The notes beneath the pieces are model-generated. The model searched no databases, was not told the DNA's origin, and worked only from the letters and a program-made list of their open reading frames with translations. A stretch of DNA of 64,000 bases, from assembly GCF_020177055.1 (NCBI RefSeq), contig NZ_JAIQXT010000006.1:292954-356953 (forward strand). Reading direction: 5' to 3'. Made by a program: the position numbers and the translations under genes. Position 1 is the stretch's first letter; each line of letters opens with the position of its first letter. The DNA comes from Sphingomonas sp. R647 (lineage in GTDB: Bacteria; Pseudomonadota; Alphaproteobacteria; Sphingomonadales; Sphingomonadaceae). Positions 26,599 to 35,492 of this stretch are shown in pieces.

Positions 26599-27341
26599 TG
26601 CTCCTCCTTCTCGCCGCCGCAGCCCAGACCACCCCCGTCGGCCCGCCCTCGCCCGAGGAGCAGCGCTGGGAACGCTGCGTCGAACTCGCCGTGGACGATC
26701 CTGCAGCGGGCATCGCCGAAGCCAATCGCTGGCGCATGGCGGACGGGCGCTTCCTCGCCGAGCAGTGCCGCGGCATGGCCTATGCCCGGCAACAGCGCTG
26801 GGTCAGTGCGGGCGGCGCATTCGAAACCGCCGCGCGCGAGGCCGAAGTCGCGCGCGATCGCCGCGCATCCAAGTATTGGGCGCAGGCCGGCAATGCCTGG
26901 CTCGCCGCCGGGGAGGCAGCCAAGGCGCGCACCGTGCTCGACGCCGCGCTCGCCACCGGCACGCTCGAGGGGCTCGAACTCGGCGAAGCCCATCTCGACC
27001 GCGCCCGCGCCCTCGTCGCATCGGGCGACCTTGCCGGAGCGCGCAGCGACCTCGACAAGGCGCTTGTCCATGCGGCGAAAGACCCGATGGCGTGGCTGCT
27101 TTCCGCCAACCTCGCCCGCCGCACGGGTAACATCCCGCTGGCGCGCGAGCATATCGCAAAGGCCGTGGAAAAGGCCGGCGACGACGCCTCGGTCCAGCTC
27201 GAAGCCGGCAATATCGCCGCCGTGGCACGCGACGAAGCGGCAGCCAAAACCGGCTGGACCCGCGCCGCTCAGCTCGCCCCCGATGGCCCGATCGGCGCCT
27301 CCGCCCGCGCCGCGCTCCAACAATTTACGACTGAGGAATAG
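26595..27341 (+). CDS. Tetratricopeptide-repeat protein, exported
   Basis: A 248-residue protein with a short hydrophobic N-terminus ([13 protein letters not shown]) and several TPR-like helical hairpins, for example [20 protein letters not shown] and [23 protein letters not shown] proteins act as scaffolds, and no enzyme motif is present. It is translationally coupled to the hydrolase upstream (ATGATG overlap), so the two may act together. Confidence 0.8.
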   Translation: MMLLLLAAAAQTTPVGPPSPEEQRWERCVELAVDDPAAGIAEANRWRMADGRFLAEQCRGMAYARQQRWVSAGGAFETAAREAEVARDRRASKYWAQAGNAWLAAGEAAKARTVLDAALATGTLEGLELGEAHLDRARALVASGDLAGARSDLDKALVHAAKDPMAWLLSANLARRTGNIPLAREHIAKAVEKAGDDASVQLEAGNIAAVARDEAAAKTGWTRAAQLAPDGPIGASARAALQQFTTEE

Positions 27342-27394
27342 CAACCGGGGCGTTTTTCCCTATCTCTGGCCCAAACCAGCGACAGGGACTCCCG

Positions 27395-27859
27395 ATGCAC
27401 TACCTCCACACCATGATCCGCGTGACCGACCCGGACGCCTCGATCCGCTTCTTCGAGCTGCTCGGCCTTCAGGAAACCCGCCGGATGGAGAGCGAGAAGG
27501 GCCGCTTCACGCTGATCTTCCTCGCCGCCCCTGGCGATATCGCGGCGGACACGTCCGAAGCCGATGGCCGCCCGCGCGCGGAAGTCGAACTCACCTACAA
27601 CTGGCCGCCCGAAGATGGCAGCCCCGCCGAAACCTATACCGGCGGCCGCAATTTCGGCCATCTCGCCTATCGCGTCGAGAATATCTACGAAACCTGCCAG
27701 CGGCTGATGGACGCCGGCGTGACGATCAACCGCCCCCCGCGCGACGGCCATATGGCCTTCGTCCGCTCGCCCGACGGCATTTCGGTCGAACTGCTGCAGG
27801 ACGGCCACCTTGCTCCCGCCGAACCCTGGGCGTCGATGCCGAACACCGGGGTCTGGTGA
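27395..27859 (+). CDS. gloA: Lactoylglutathione lyase (glyoxalase I)
   Basis: A 154-residue VOC-fold metalloenzyme joining methylglyoxal and glutathione into S-lactoylglutathione. [24 protein letters not shown] has the first metal His and substrate residues, [11 protein letters not shown] and NFGHLAYRV carry the middle ligands, and [11 protein letters not shown] the last Glu. It overlaps gloB by one base, giving a complete glyoxalase pathway with gshB nearby at 29329. Confidence 0.92.
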   Translation: MHYLHTMIRVTDPDASIRFFELLGLQETRRMESEKGRFTLIFLAAPGDIAADTSEADGRPRAEVELTYNWPPEDGSPAETYTGGRNFGHLAYRVENIYETCQRLMDAGVTINRPPRDGHMAFVRSPDGISVELLQDGHLAPAEPWASMPNTGVW

Positions 27860-28590
27860 TGGCAATCGAGGTCGTCCGCATCCCAGCGCTCAGCGACAAT
27901 TATATCTGGCTCGCGCATGACGCCGCGTCGGGAGAGACGATCGTCGTCGACCCCGCCGTGGCAGAGCCGGTGCTGGAGGCTGCCGCAGCGCGCGGCTGGA
28001 CGATCTCGGCGATCTGGAACACCCATTGGCATCCCGATCACACCGGCGGCAACGCCGCGATCAAGGCCGCGACCGGCTGCACCATCATCGCCCCCGCCGC
28101 CGAAGCCGCGAAGATCCCCACCGCCGACCGACTGGTGGCGGAGGGCGACACGGTGACGCTGGGCGCGTTCAAGGCAGAGGTGATCGACGTCCCCGCGCAC
28201 ACCGCCGGCCATATCGCCTATCATCTGCCCGAGGGGAGACTCGTCTTCGTCGGCGACACGCTGTTCGCAATGGGCTGCGGCCGCCTGTTCGAGGGGACAG
28301 CGGCGCAGATGTTCGCGAACATGCAGCGGCTCGCCGCGCTACCGGGCGACACGACCGTCTATTGCGCGCACGAATATACCCAGTCGAACGGCCGCTACGC
28401 GCTAGTCGCCGAGCCGGGCAATGAAGCGCTCGCCGACCGGATGGAACAGGTGGACGCCTTGCGCGCCCAAGGCCTGCCCACCGTCCCGACCACCATCGCG
28501 CTCGAACGCGCGACCAACCCGTTCATGCGCGCCGCGTCAGCAGAGCAACTCGCCGAACGCCGCACGGCCAAGGACAGCTTCCGGGGCTGA
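27859..28590 (+). CDS. gloB: Hydroxyacylglutathione hydrolase (glyoxalase II)
   Basis: A 243-residue metallo-beta-lactamase-fold enzyme that hydrolyses S-lactoylglutathione to lactate and glutathione. THWHPDHTGG is the binuclear metal motif, VPAHTAGHIAYH and FVGDTLFAMGCGRLFEG provide further ligands, and CAHEYTQSNGRYA plus the C-terminal NPFMR are substrate-binding. The ATG overlaps the gloA stop (TGATG). Confidence 0.94.
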   Translation: MAIEVVRIPALSDNYIWLAHDAASGETIVVDPAVAEPVLEAAAARGWTISAIWNTHWHPDHTGGNAAIKAATGCTIIAPAAEAAKIPTADRLVAEGDTVTLGAFKAEVIDVPAHTAGHIAYHLPEGRLVFVGDTLFAMGCGRLFEGTAAQMFANMQRLAALPGDTTVYCAHEYTQSNGRYALVAEPGNEALADRMEQVDALRAQGLPTVPTTIALERATNPFMRAASAEQLAERRTAKDSFRG

Positions 28591-28603
28591 ACCAGCCCTC
28601 GCT

Positions 28604-28683
28604 CCGTTTGCCCTGAGCTTGTCGAAGGGCCGCAAGCGAAATGTCTGTTGTAGCTGGCCCTTCGACAGGCTCAGGGCAAACGG
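28604..28683. repeat. Dispersed extragenic palindrome (CTGAGC-TCGAAGGGC type)
   Basis: CCGTTTGCCCTGAGCTTGTC and its reverse complement form an 80-nt inverted repeat with about 28-bp arms. It lies between convergent gloB and dedA, where it could act as a two-way terminator. Related copies are at 22132 and 52990. Confidence 0.75.
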
Positions 28684-28692
28684 TGGTCGGGG

Positions 28693-29295
28693 TTAACGCA
28701 CCCGCCGCTTCCAGGTCACCACACGATAGGCCCACACCGCCACCACCAGCACCGACGTCCCGATCGCGACTGGCCCGACATAGACCTGCAGCTCCTCGAA
28801 CCGCGACCCCAGCAACAGCCCGGCATAGGCCAGCACCGCATTCCAGATCGCGCTCCCCACAAACGTCGCGAGCAAAAAGCGCGGCATCCCCATCTTCGCC
28901 ATTCCCGCAGGCAGCGAGATCATCGTGCGGAAGGTCGGCAGGAACCGGAACACGAACACGACCCACAGGCCATGGCGGTTGAAGAAGCGGTTAAGCTGCT
29001 CGACCTCGTCCCAGGTCATCGTCAGCCAGCGGCCATAGCGATCGACGAACGGCTTCAGCCGCGCGATCCCGATCCAGCGCCCGACGCCATACCAGAACAC
29101 ATTGCCCAGCGTCGTTCCCAGCGTCGCCACGATCAGCAACGGGGTCATGTCCATGTCGCCGCGCGCCACCGCCATCCCGCCCAGGCCCATAATGACCTCC
29201 GACGGAATCGGCGGAAACACATTCTCGAGCGTCATCAGGATGAAGATCCCGATATAGCCGCCCCAGGCGATCAGGTTGAGGATGAATTCGGTCAT
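28693..29295 (-). CDS. DedA-family membrane protein
   Basis: A 200-residue integral membrane protein of the DedA/VTT family, whose members act as flippases for undecaprenyl phosphate or phospholipids. ENVFPPIPSEVIMGLGG is the conserved early motif, and FRFLPTFRTMISLPAGMAKM carries the essential F/H-x-R-x-x-P-x-x-R motif. The ATG at 29295 starts MTEFILNLIAWGG; a TTG 12 bp upstream is possible but less likely. Confidence 0.9.
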   Translation of the reverse strand: MTEFILNLIAWGGYIGIFILMTLENVFPPIPSEVIMGLGGMAVARGDMDMTPLLIVATLGTTLGNVFWYGVGRWIGIARLKPFVDRYGRWLTMTWDEVEQLNRFFNRHGLWVVFVFRFLPTFRTMISLPAGMAKMGMPRFLLATFVGSAIWNAVLAYAGLLLGSRFEELQVYVGPVAIGTSVLVVAVWAYRVVTWKRRVR

Positions 29296-29328
29296 GAAAG
29301 ACGCCAAACGCGGATGAAGGACAAAGGA

Positions 29329-30303
29329 TCAGGCGCGCGCAGCGACGCGGCGCTCGATCGCATCCCAGATCATCGCGGCCGTATCCGTCCCGTTGAACTT
29401 GTCGATCGCGACGATGCCCGTTGGCGACGTCACGTTGATCTCGGTCAGCCACTCGCCGCCGATCACATCGATCCCGACAAAGATCAGCCCGCGCCGCTTC
29501 AGCTCGGGCGCGAGCGCCGCACAGATTTCCGCCTCCTTCGCCGTCAGCTCGGTCTTGGCCGCCGTCCCGCCGACCGCCAGGTTCGACCGGATCTCGCCCT
29601 CGCCCGGCACGCGATTGACCGCACCCGCCACCTCGCCATCGACCAGCACGATGCGCTTGTCGCCCTTGGCCACATCGGGAAGGAACGCCTGCACCATATG
29701 CGGCTCGCGCCACGCAGTGTTGAACACCTCGATCAGCGACGACAGGTTCGCGCCGTCGGCGTCGATCTTGAAAATCGCCTTGCCACCATTGCCGTGCAGC
29801 GGCTTGACCACGATCGCCTTGTGCTTGGCGAGGAACGCCTTGGCCTCATCATAGTCGCGCGTGATCAGCGTCGGCGGCATGAAGCGCGCAAAATCGAGCA
29901 CCCACACCTTCTCCGGCGCATTGCGCACGCTGGCGGGATCGTTGACCACCAGAGTCCGGTCGGCGATCCGCTCGAGCAGATGCGTCGCGGTGATATAGCC
30001 AAGGTCGAACGGCGGATCCTGCCGCATCAGCACGACATCGGCTTCATCGCCCAGATCGAGCGACACCGGATCGCCGAACTCGAAATGATTGCCCGCAACG
30101 CGCTGCACGGTCACCGGATGCGCCTTCGCCCACACCCGGCCATCGGCATAGTTCAGCGCCTCGGGCGAATAATGGAACAGCCGATGCCCGCGCGCCTGCG
30201 CCGACAGCATCAGCGCGAAGGTCGAATCGCCCGCGATATTGATCGAATCGAGCGGGTCCATCTGGACGGCGACGGTCAGCGGCAAGCGATCCTCCTGTGT
30301 CAT
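29329..30303 (-). CDS. gshB: Glutathione synthetase
   Basis: A 324-residue ATP-grasp enzyme that adds glycine to gamma-glutamylcysteine. The N-terminal VAVQMDPLDSINIAGDSTFA is characteristic, ATP-binding residues lie in VVKPLHGNGGKAIFKI, and the C-terminal VGIDVIGGEWLTEINVTSPTG is the metal and substrate site. It supplies the glutathione used by gloA-gloB just across the repeat at 28604. yraN and rsmI precede it on the same strand. Confidence 0.95.
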   Translation of the reverse strand: MTQEDRLPLTVAVQMDPLDSINIAGDSTFALMLSAQARGHRLFHYSPEALNYADGRVWAKAHPVTVQRVAGNHFEFGDPVSLDLGDEADVVLMRQDPPFDLGYITATHLLERIADRTLVVNDPASVRNAPEKVWVLDFARFMPPTLITRDYDEAKAFLAKHKAIVVKPLHGNGGKAIFKIDADGANLSSLIEVFNTAWREPHMVQAFLPDVAKGDKRIVLVDGEVAGAVNRVPGEGEIRSNLAVGGTAAKTELTAKEAEICAALAPELKRRGLIFVGIDVIGGEWLTEINVTSPTGIVAIDKFNGTDTAAMIWDAIERRVAARA

Positions 30304-30349
30304 CGCGCGGAGGTAGGGACACGGGAGGCGAATGTCACCCGATCCCCGC

Positions 30350-30706
30350 TCACCCGATCCACGCATTCTCGATATGCCGCGGCCTCACGCCGGGCGCGAG
30401 CAGCAGCACGTCCACCCGGATATCCTCGCCATGCGTCGCATAGCGCGGCATCAGGACCTCCGCCGCCGCCGCGACCCGCGCCAGCCGCCGCTCGTCGATC
30501 GCAAAGTCCAGCTCGGCCGCAGTCTTGCGCGCCTTGACCTCGACAAACGCGATCAGCTTGCCGCGCTTGGCGACCAGATCGACCTCCCCCGCCGGAGTCC
30601 GCACCCGCCGATCAAGAATCCGCCACCCCCGCAACCGCAGATACCAGGCGGCGCGGGTTTCCCCGTCGCGGCCCGATTGTTCGGCAAGGCGGCGGTCGCG
30701 GGCCAT
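30350..30706 (-). CDS. yraN: YraN-family (UPF0102) nuclease-fold protein
   Basis: A 118-residue PD-(D/E)XK-like protein. GRDGETRAAWYLRLRGWRIL, GEVDLVAKRGKLIAFVEVKAR (the E-D-...-E-x-K core) and the helical LARVAAAAEVLM define the family. Its job is unknown, though a nuclease role is suspected from the fold. It sits between rsmI and gshB, and the rsmI-lpoA-yraN neighbourhood is shared with E. coli. Confidence 0.9.
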   Translation of the reverse strand: MARDRRLAEQSGRDGETRAAWYLRLRGWRILDRRVRTPAGEVDLVAKRGKLIAFVEVKARKTAAELDFAIDERRLARVAAAAEVLMPRYATHGEDIRVDVLLLAPGVRPRHIENAWIG

Positions 30707-30713
30707 CTAAAGC

Positions 30714-30733
30714 CCCTCCCCTTCAGGGGAGGG
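30714..30733. repeat. Short GGGGAGGGG-type hairpin
   Basis: CCTCCCC-TTCA-GGGGAGG, placed between the rsmI stop and the yraN start. It is the minimal form of the palindrome seen at 50576 and 51566 and at the ends of the 25670 element. Confidence 0.6.
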
Positions 30734-30734
30734 C

Positions 30735-31571
30735 CTAGCCACCCTTCATCTCCATCGCCCGCGCGTAAAGCGCCTTGCGGTCCAGCCCCAGCCGCTTGGC
30801 CACCTCGCCCGCCGCCTTCGATACCGGCAGTCGCGTCAGCGCCTCGGCCAGCGCGGCATCGGCATCTTCCGCGCTCGCCGGGGCAGCCTCTCCGGGCGGA
30901 GCGACCACCACGACGATCTCGCCCTTCGGCCCGCCCTCGGCGTAGCGCGCCGACAGCTCGGTCAGCGATCCCGTCACGCATTCCTCGAACTTCTTGGTGA
31001 TCTCGCGCGCCACCGCCGCCTCGCGATTCCCCAGCCCCTCGGCCAGCGCCGCCAGCGCCGCCGACAGGCGCGGCCCGCTTTCGTAGAACACCAGCGTCGC
31101 GCGCACCCCCGCCACTTCGGCAATGGCTTCCGCGCGCGCCTGCTGCTTGCTCGGCAAAAACCCCATGAACAGGAAGCGATCGGTCGGCAGCCCGGCCAGC
31201 GTCAGCGCCGCGATCCCGGCGCATGGCCCGGGAATCGTCACCACCGCATGCCCCGCCGCGCGCGCATCGCGCACCAGCTTGTATCCGGGATCAGAGATCA
31301 AAGGCGTTCCCGCATCCGACACCAGCGCCACCGCCTGAGTCGCCATCCGCGCGACCAGCCCCGGCCGCACGGCCTCGGCATTATGGTCGTGATACGGCGT
31401 CATCGGTCGCTTCGCCCCGAGGTGCCGGAACAGCCCCGCTGTCACACGCGAGTCCTCGACCGCAACCACATCGGCGTTCAGGAGTATTTCAGACGCACGG
31501 GGAGACAGATCGCCGAGATTGCCGATCGGCGTCGCGACGATGTAGAGGCCGGGCTCGAGAACAAAAGTCAT
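30735..31571 (-). CDS. rsmI: 16S rRNA cytidine-1402 2'-O-methyltransferase
   Basis: A 278-residue methyltransferase that modifies C1402 in the ribosomal P site. GLYIVATPIGNLGDLSPRA and AVEDSRVTAGLFRHLG are the signature start, ALVSDAGTPLISDPGYKLV the SAM site, and FLFMGFLPSKQQAR and VFYESGPRL the later motifs. It is divergent from the LpoA-like gene with only 11 bp between start codons, as rsmI and lpoA are in E. coli. Confidence 0.95.
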   Translation of the reverse strand: MTFVLEPGLYIVATPIGNLGDLSPRASEILLNADVVAVEDSRVTAGLFRHLGAKRPMTPYHDHNAEAVRPGLVARMATQAVALVSDAGTPLISDPGYKLVRDARAAGHAVVTIPGPCAGIAALTLAGLPTDRFLFMGFLPSKQQARAEAIAEVAGVRATLVFYESGPRLSAALAALAEGLGNREAAVAREITKKFEECVTGSLTELSARYAEGGPKGEIVVVVAPPGEAAPASAEDADAALAEALTRLPVSKAAGEVAKRLGLDRKALYARAMEMKGG

Positions 31572-31582
31572 TGGGGAACGTC

Positions 31583-32782
31583 ATGGCAGAGGCAGCACAT
31601 AAACGCCAACCGGGCATGTCGAGGATCATTCGCGGAATCGTCATCGGCGCCGCGCTTGCATTGTCTGCCTGCGTCCGCCCATCGGCCCCGCCGCCCGCGC
31701 CGACCCGGCCCGAACCAGTCCGGCCGGTCCGCCCCACCACGCCCCTCCCAGTCCGCCCCGGCCTGCCCGAAGCCGACACCGAACGGCATCGCGTCGCTTT
31801 GCTCGTGCCGCTGTCGGGCACCAATGCCGGGATCGGCCGCAGCCTCGCCAACGCGACCCAGCTTGCGATCCTCGATCTCAAGGCGGATAATGTCCGCATC
31901 ACCACCTACGACACCGCGCTCGGCGCGACCGCTGCGGCGACCCGTGCGCTCGCCGATGGCAACAAGCTGATCCTTGGCCCGCTGCTGGCGGAAGACGCCC
32001 GCGCCATCGCCCCGCTCGCACGCCGCGCCGGGGTTCCGGTGCTCGCCTTCTCGAACGACACCGGCGTCGCCGGCAATGGCACCTATGTCATGGGCTATGC
32101 CCCGGCCCAGTCGATCGAGCGCGTGGTCGACTATGCGCGGCGCAGCGGCGTGACCGACTTCGCCGGCCTGATGCCCACCGGCCTGTATGGCGAGCGCGCC
32201 AGCACCGCCTTCCTCCGCGCAGTCGAAGGCGCGGGCGGCAAGGTCACCGCGCTCGAAACCTATAACCGCGGCGCGCCCGCGATGAACGCGGCGATCGCCC
32301 GCCTCGCCCGCTCGCCGTTCCAGGCGGTGCTGATCGCCGACAGCGCGACCGGCGCGGTCACCGCAATCCCCGCCATCCGCCGCGCCAATGGCAATGCCAA
32401 GGTGCTCGGCACCGAATTGTGGAACAGCGATTCGGGCGTCGGCGGGATGACCCCGCTGACCGGCAGCTGGTTCGCCAGCGTCTCGGACACGCTCTACCGC
32501 ACCTATGCCGGTAAATACCGTGCCCGCTTCGGCGCCGCCCCCTATCGCCTGTCCACGCTCGGCTATGATTCGGTGCTGCTCACCGTCCGCATCGCGCGCG
32601 ACTGGCGCCCGGGCGACGCCTTCCCGACCGACCGCCTCGGCGATCCCGGCGGCTTTGGCGGCATCGACGGCGCCTTCCGCTTCGGCCGCGACGGCGTCGC
32701 CGAACGCGCGCTGGAGGTGCAGGAGATTCGCGGCGGCACGACCGTCACGGTGTCGCCAGCCCCGCAAGGCTTCGGGCGGTAA
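31583..32782 (+). CDS. LpoA-like penicillin-binding-protein activator (lipoprotein)
   Basis: A 399-residue lipoprotein with leader RGIVIGAALALSAC, a proline-rich linker, then a periplasmic-binding-protein fold of the LivK/LpoA type (RVALLVPLSGTNAGIGRSL, LILGPLLAEDARAIAPLARR, GVPVLAFSNDTGVAG). In E. coli LpoA stimulates PBP1a from the outer membrane. The E. coli TPR half is absent here. The rsmI neighbour supports the assignment. ATG 31583 has GGGGAACG; ATG 31616 is the alternative. Confidence 0.82.
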   Translation: MAEAAHKRQPGMSRIIRGIVIGAALALSACVRPSAPPPAPTRPEPVRPVRPTTPLPVRPGLPEADTERHRVALLVPLSGTNAGIGRSLANATQLAILDLKADNVRITTYDTALGATAAATRALADGNKLILGPLLAEDARAIAPLARRAGVPVLAFSNDTGVAGNGTYVMGYAPAQSIERVVDYARRSGVTDFAGLMPTGLYGERASTAFLRAVEGAGGKVTALETYNRGAPAMNAAIARLARSPFQAVLIADSATGAVTAIPAIRRANGNAKVLGTELWNSDSGVGGMTPLTGSWFASVSDTLYRTYAGKYRARFGAAPYRLSTLGYDSVLLTVRIARDWRPGDAFPTDRLGDPGGFGGIDGAFRFGRDGVAERALEVQEIRGGTTVTVSPAPQGFGR

Positions 32783-32786
32783 CCAA

Positions 32787-32952
32787 TTCCTCCCCTGAGC
32801 TTGTCTCAGGGGAGGGGGACCGCCGGCGAAGCCGGTGGTGGAGGGGCGGCCGCGCAGACGGCCGTGAACAGCTCGGCAAATTCCGCCCTCTCCGGGGCGG
32901 CCCCTCCGTCATTGCTGCGCAATGCCACCTCCCCCAGCAAGCTGGGGGAGGA
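32787..32952. repeat. 166-bp inverted-repeat element between convergent genes
   Basis: A terminal hairpin (CCTCCCCTGA...TCAGGGGAGG) opens the element and CCTCCCCCAGC/GCTGGGGGAGG closes it. Arms with GGAGGGGCGGCC and GGGCGGCCCCTCC pair across. It occupies nearly all of the space between the LpoA-like gene and hemW, whose 3' ends face each other. Confidence 0.65.
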
Positions 32953-32954
32953 AC

Positions 32955-34094
32955 CTAAAGAACCACCTCGCGCAAGATCCCCTCCAGCACCGGCATCCCC
33001 GCATCGGTAACCCGCAGCCGCTCCCCCTCGCGCACGATCAACCCATGCGTCGCAAGCCGCTCCACCGCCGCCAGGTCAACAAACCCCGCCCCGATCCGCG
33101 CCAGATCAACCCCCTCGGCCAGCCTTAGCCCCATCACCAGCGCCTCGGTCGCGCGCTCGGCGGGGGTCAGCGCCGTCTCCTCCTGCGCGCCATGCCCGTT
33201 GCGGGTCACAGCGCCGATCCAGTTCTCCGGCTTCTTGTGCCGCACCGTCGCGTATCCGCCGCGCCGCCCATGCGCCCCCGGCCCGACCCCGGCATAATCG
33301 GTGTAGCGCCAGTAGCTCAGGTTATGCCGGCTTTCCGCCCCGCGCCGCGCATGGTTCGACACCTCGTACAGCGGCAAGCCCGCAGCGCCGGTCAGCGCCT
33401 GCGTCACATCCCACAAATCCGCCGCCGCATCGGCATCCGGAATAACCAGATCGCCTTTCGCCGCCAGCGTCGCAAAGCGCGTCCCCGGCTCGATCGTCAG
33501 CTGATACAGCGACAGATGCTCGGTCCCGAAGGCCAGCGCCCGTGCGAGCTCCGCCTCCCACGCCGCCACCGACTGCCCCGGCCGCGCATAGATCAAATCA
33601 AAGCTCACCCGCCCGAAATGCCGCTGCGCCGTCGCCAGCGCCCCCAGCCCCTCGGCCACCCCATGCGCCCGCCCCAGAAACGCCAGCGCTTCATCGTCCA
33701 GCGCCTGCAGCCCCAGCGACACGCGATTGACCCCCGCCGCCGCCAGATCGGCGAACCGCGCCGCCTCGACCGATGACGGGTTGGCTTCCAGCGTCACTTC
33801 CAGATCGCCCTGCGGCGTCCACGCCGCCACCGCCGCATCGATCACCGCCGCCACCGTTTCGGGCGGCATCAGCGACGGGGTGCCGCCCCCGAAAAAGATC
33901 GACCCCAGCCGCCTACCGGGCAGCAACGCTGCCTCATAAGCGAGGTCCGCGAGCAGCGCCTTGCGCCACGCGTCCTGGTCCACCACCTCGCGGACATGGC
34001 TGTTGAAATCGCAATAGGGACATTTGGACACGCAGAACGGCCAGTGGACGTAGAGCGCCAGCGGCTCGGCATCGTTCGGTTGGGCAACGTTCAT
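32955..34094 (-). CDS. hemW: Radical SAM protein HemW (heme chaperone)
   Basis: A 379-residue radical SAM protein. The cluster motif is FCVSKCPYCDF (Cys 21, 25, 28), with FGGGTPSLM, EANPSSVEAARF and NRVSLGLQALDDEALAFLGR typical of the HemN/HemW family. It lacks the extra N-terminal region of true coproporphyrinogen oxidase HemN, which is why HemW is preferred. Its start is 12 bp from the divergent CAP-protein start. Confidence 0.92.
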   Translation of the reverse strand: MNVAQPNDAEPLALYVHWPFCVSKCPYCDFNSHVREVVDQDAWRKALLADLAYEAALLPGRRLGSIFFGGGTPSLMPPETVAAVIDAAVAAWTPQGDLEVTLEANPSSVEAARFADLAAAGVNRVSLGLQALDDEALAFLGRAHGVAEGLGALATAQRHFGRVSFDLIYARPGQSVAAWEAELARALAFGTEHLSLYQLTIEPGTRFATLAAKGDLVIPDADAAADLWDVTQALTGAAGLPLYEVSNHARRGAESRHNLSYWRYTDYAGVGPGAHGRRGGYATVRHKKPENWIGAVTRNGHGAQEETALTPAERATEALVMGLRLAEGVDLARIGAGFVDLAAVERLATHGLIVREGERLRVTDAGMPVLEGILREVVL

Positions 34095-34106
34095 CTGGCG
34101 CGCGCT

Positions 34107-34700
34107 ATGCGCCGGATCAGGAATTTCCGAAAGATGCTGCTGCTCCCCCTCCTGATCCTCGCCGCCTGCTCGCCGCAGAGCGAAGCGCCCAAGACCGAAG
34201 CACCCAAGGAGTTCGTCGAGCGCCGCGAGTCGATGACGCCCGCCCCGCGCGGTGCCGAACGCCTGCGCACCGCGATGCTCGACGCCCACAACGCCGCGCG
34301 CGCCGCAGTGAAGGTGCCGCCGCTGACCTGGGACGAGACCCTCGCCCGCGACGCCGCCAGCTACGCCCGCGTCCTCGCCCGCAGCGGCAAGTTCGAACAC
34401 GCCAAGCAACCGCGCGGCGCCGCCGCACAGGGCGAAAATCTCTGGAAAGGCACGCGCAGTGCCTATCGCTATGAAGAGATGGCCGGCCATTGGGTCGCGG
34501 AGAAACGCGACTATCTCAACCGGCCGATCCCCAACATCAGCGCCACCGGCCGCTTCGTCGACGCCGGCCACTATGCCCAGATCATCTGGTCACGCACCAC
34601 CCGCGTGGGCTGCGCGCTGGCGAGCAACGCGCGCGAGGACGTACTGGTCTGCCGCTACTCCCCCGCAGGCAATGTGATGGGGCAGGTGGCGTTGCCCTGA
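34107..34700 (+). CDS. CAP-domain (SCP/PR-1) lipoprotein
   Basis: A 197-residue lipoprotein with leader RKMLLLPLLILAAC (lipobox LAAC). The CAP domain has LDAHNAARAAVKVPPLTWD, FEHAKQPRG, AAQGENLW and GHYAQIIWSRTTRVGCA, covering the CAP1/CAP2 signatures and the two cavity histidines. Function in bacteria is unclear; lipid or cell-wall binding has been suggested for relatives. A start at 34134 would also give a signal peptide. Confidence 0.88.
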   Translation: MRRIRNFRKMLLLPLLILAACSPQSEAPKTEAPKEFVERRESMTPAPRGAERLRTAMLDAHNAARAAVKVPPLTWDETLARDAASYARVLARSGKFEHAKQPRGAAAQGENLWKGTRSAYRYEEMAGHWVAEKRDYLNRPIPNISATGRFVDAGHYAQIIWSRTTRVGCALASNAREDVLVCRYSPAGNVMGQVALP

Positions 34701-34708
34701 CCCAAATC

Positions 34709-34815
34709 GTCACCCCGGCCACCGTGCCGGGGTCCACTGTGCGGCAAGCGCACCGCTCCAAGCTTGAGCGTCGGGTCTAGTGGCGCGGTGGACCCCGGAA
34801 CAAGTCCGGGGTGAC
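34709..34815. repeat. GTCACCCCGG...CCGGGGTGAC inverted repeat
   Basis: The arms GTCACCCCGG and CCGGGGTGAC each form their own small hairpin, and GGGGTCCAC/GTGGACCCC pair across. The 107-bp element lies between convergent genes and resembles half elements at 51651 and 44530. Confidence 0.7.
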
Positions 34816-34820
34816 AAAGT

Positions 34821-35474
34821 TCATTGGTCGCGCCGCAACCGCTCCACCCGCGCAAACGAAGCTTCCTCCCGCCCGAACAGCTGGAACTTCGACGTCCGCC
34901 CCGCCGCCTCATCCGCCTCCAGCCGCCGCTCCAGTTTGCGAATGCCGAAACTCCCCTTGAGGCAGCAGACGCACCCGCAGGGCGGCGTCCCATTGGCCCC
35001 CGGCATATACCGCCAACCGGTCACCTGCGGCAGCATCTTGAAGCGCAGGATTTCGCTCCGCGCGATCGGCCGCGCGATCGTCACCTGAAACCCCTCGGGC
35101 GAGGATGGCAGCGCGCGCCCGCGCAGCACCGCCTTCGACGCCTTGTCCGCCACCCGCGCCGCGACCGGATCGCGCTGCTCGGCGGCGAGCATCAGCGCCA
35201 CCGCCTCCGCCGCGCGCATCGCCACCGGGGTGCCGTTGAAATGCGACACCTCGACCATCTCGTCATCGGGAATGCGGAAATAGACCCCCGCGATCGTCCC
35301 GCCGCCCATCCGCCGCAACTCGCGCAGCCATTGATGCGCAATGTTGAACTCGCGCGTCACCGGCAGCGCATAGATGCGGTCGGGCCGCCATCCGTCCGTC
35401 TTGACGAATCCGATCCCGCCGCGCCGGATGCCGGGCAGATTGCGGTGACTGGTCAGGTGGACAAAGGTCGCCAT
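34821..35474 (-). CDS. Uncharacterised protein with CGCxCC motif
   Basis: A 217-residue soluble protein I do not recognise by name. The N-terminus FVHLTSHRNLPGIRRGGIGF faintly resembles the opening of ADP-ribosyltransferase-fold proteins such as DarT or Tpt1 (H-x-T, NLPxI, hydrophobic G). HQWLRELRRMGGGTIAGVYF follows, then a putative metal site PPCGCVCCLKGSFG near residue 172. The C-terminus is charged. It is downstream of rdgB on the same strand, 18 bp apart, so co-transcribed with rph-rdgB. Confidence 0.7.
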   Translation of the reverse strand: MATFVHLTSHRNLPGIRRGGIGFVKTDGWRPDRIYALPVTREFNIAHQWLRELRRMGGGTIAGVYFRIPDDEMVEVSHFNGTPVAMRAAEAVALMLAAEQRDPVAARVADKASKAVLRGRALPSSPEGFQVTIARPIARSEILRFKMLPQVTGWRYMPGANGTPPCGCVCCLKGSFGIRKLERRLEADEAAGRTSKFQLFGREEASFARVERLRRDQ

Positions 35475-35492
35475 TCGCCCACCCTAACCAGT

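Noticed and set aside
26782..27858. Open frame extending upstream of gloB across the TPR gene and gloA
   Set aside because: gloB begins at ATG 27859, coupled to gloA. The upstream part is a shifted frame of two well-supported genes.
32787..32952. CRISPR array
   Set aside because: Repeats here are inverted and non-identical with no regular spacers and no cas genes; the same holds for all palindrome clusters in the window.
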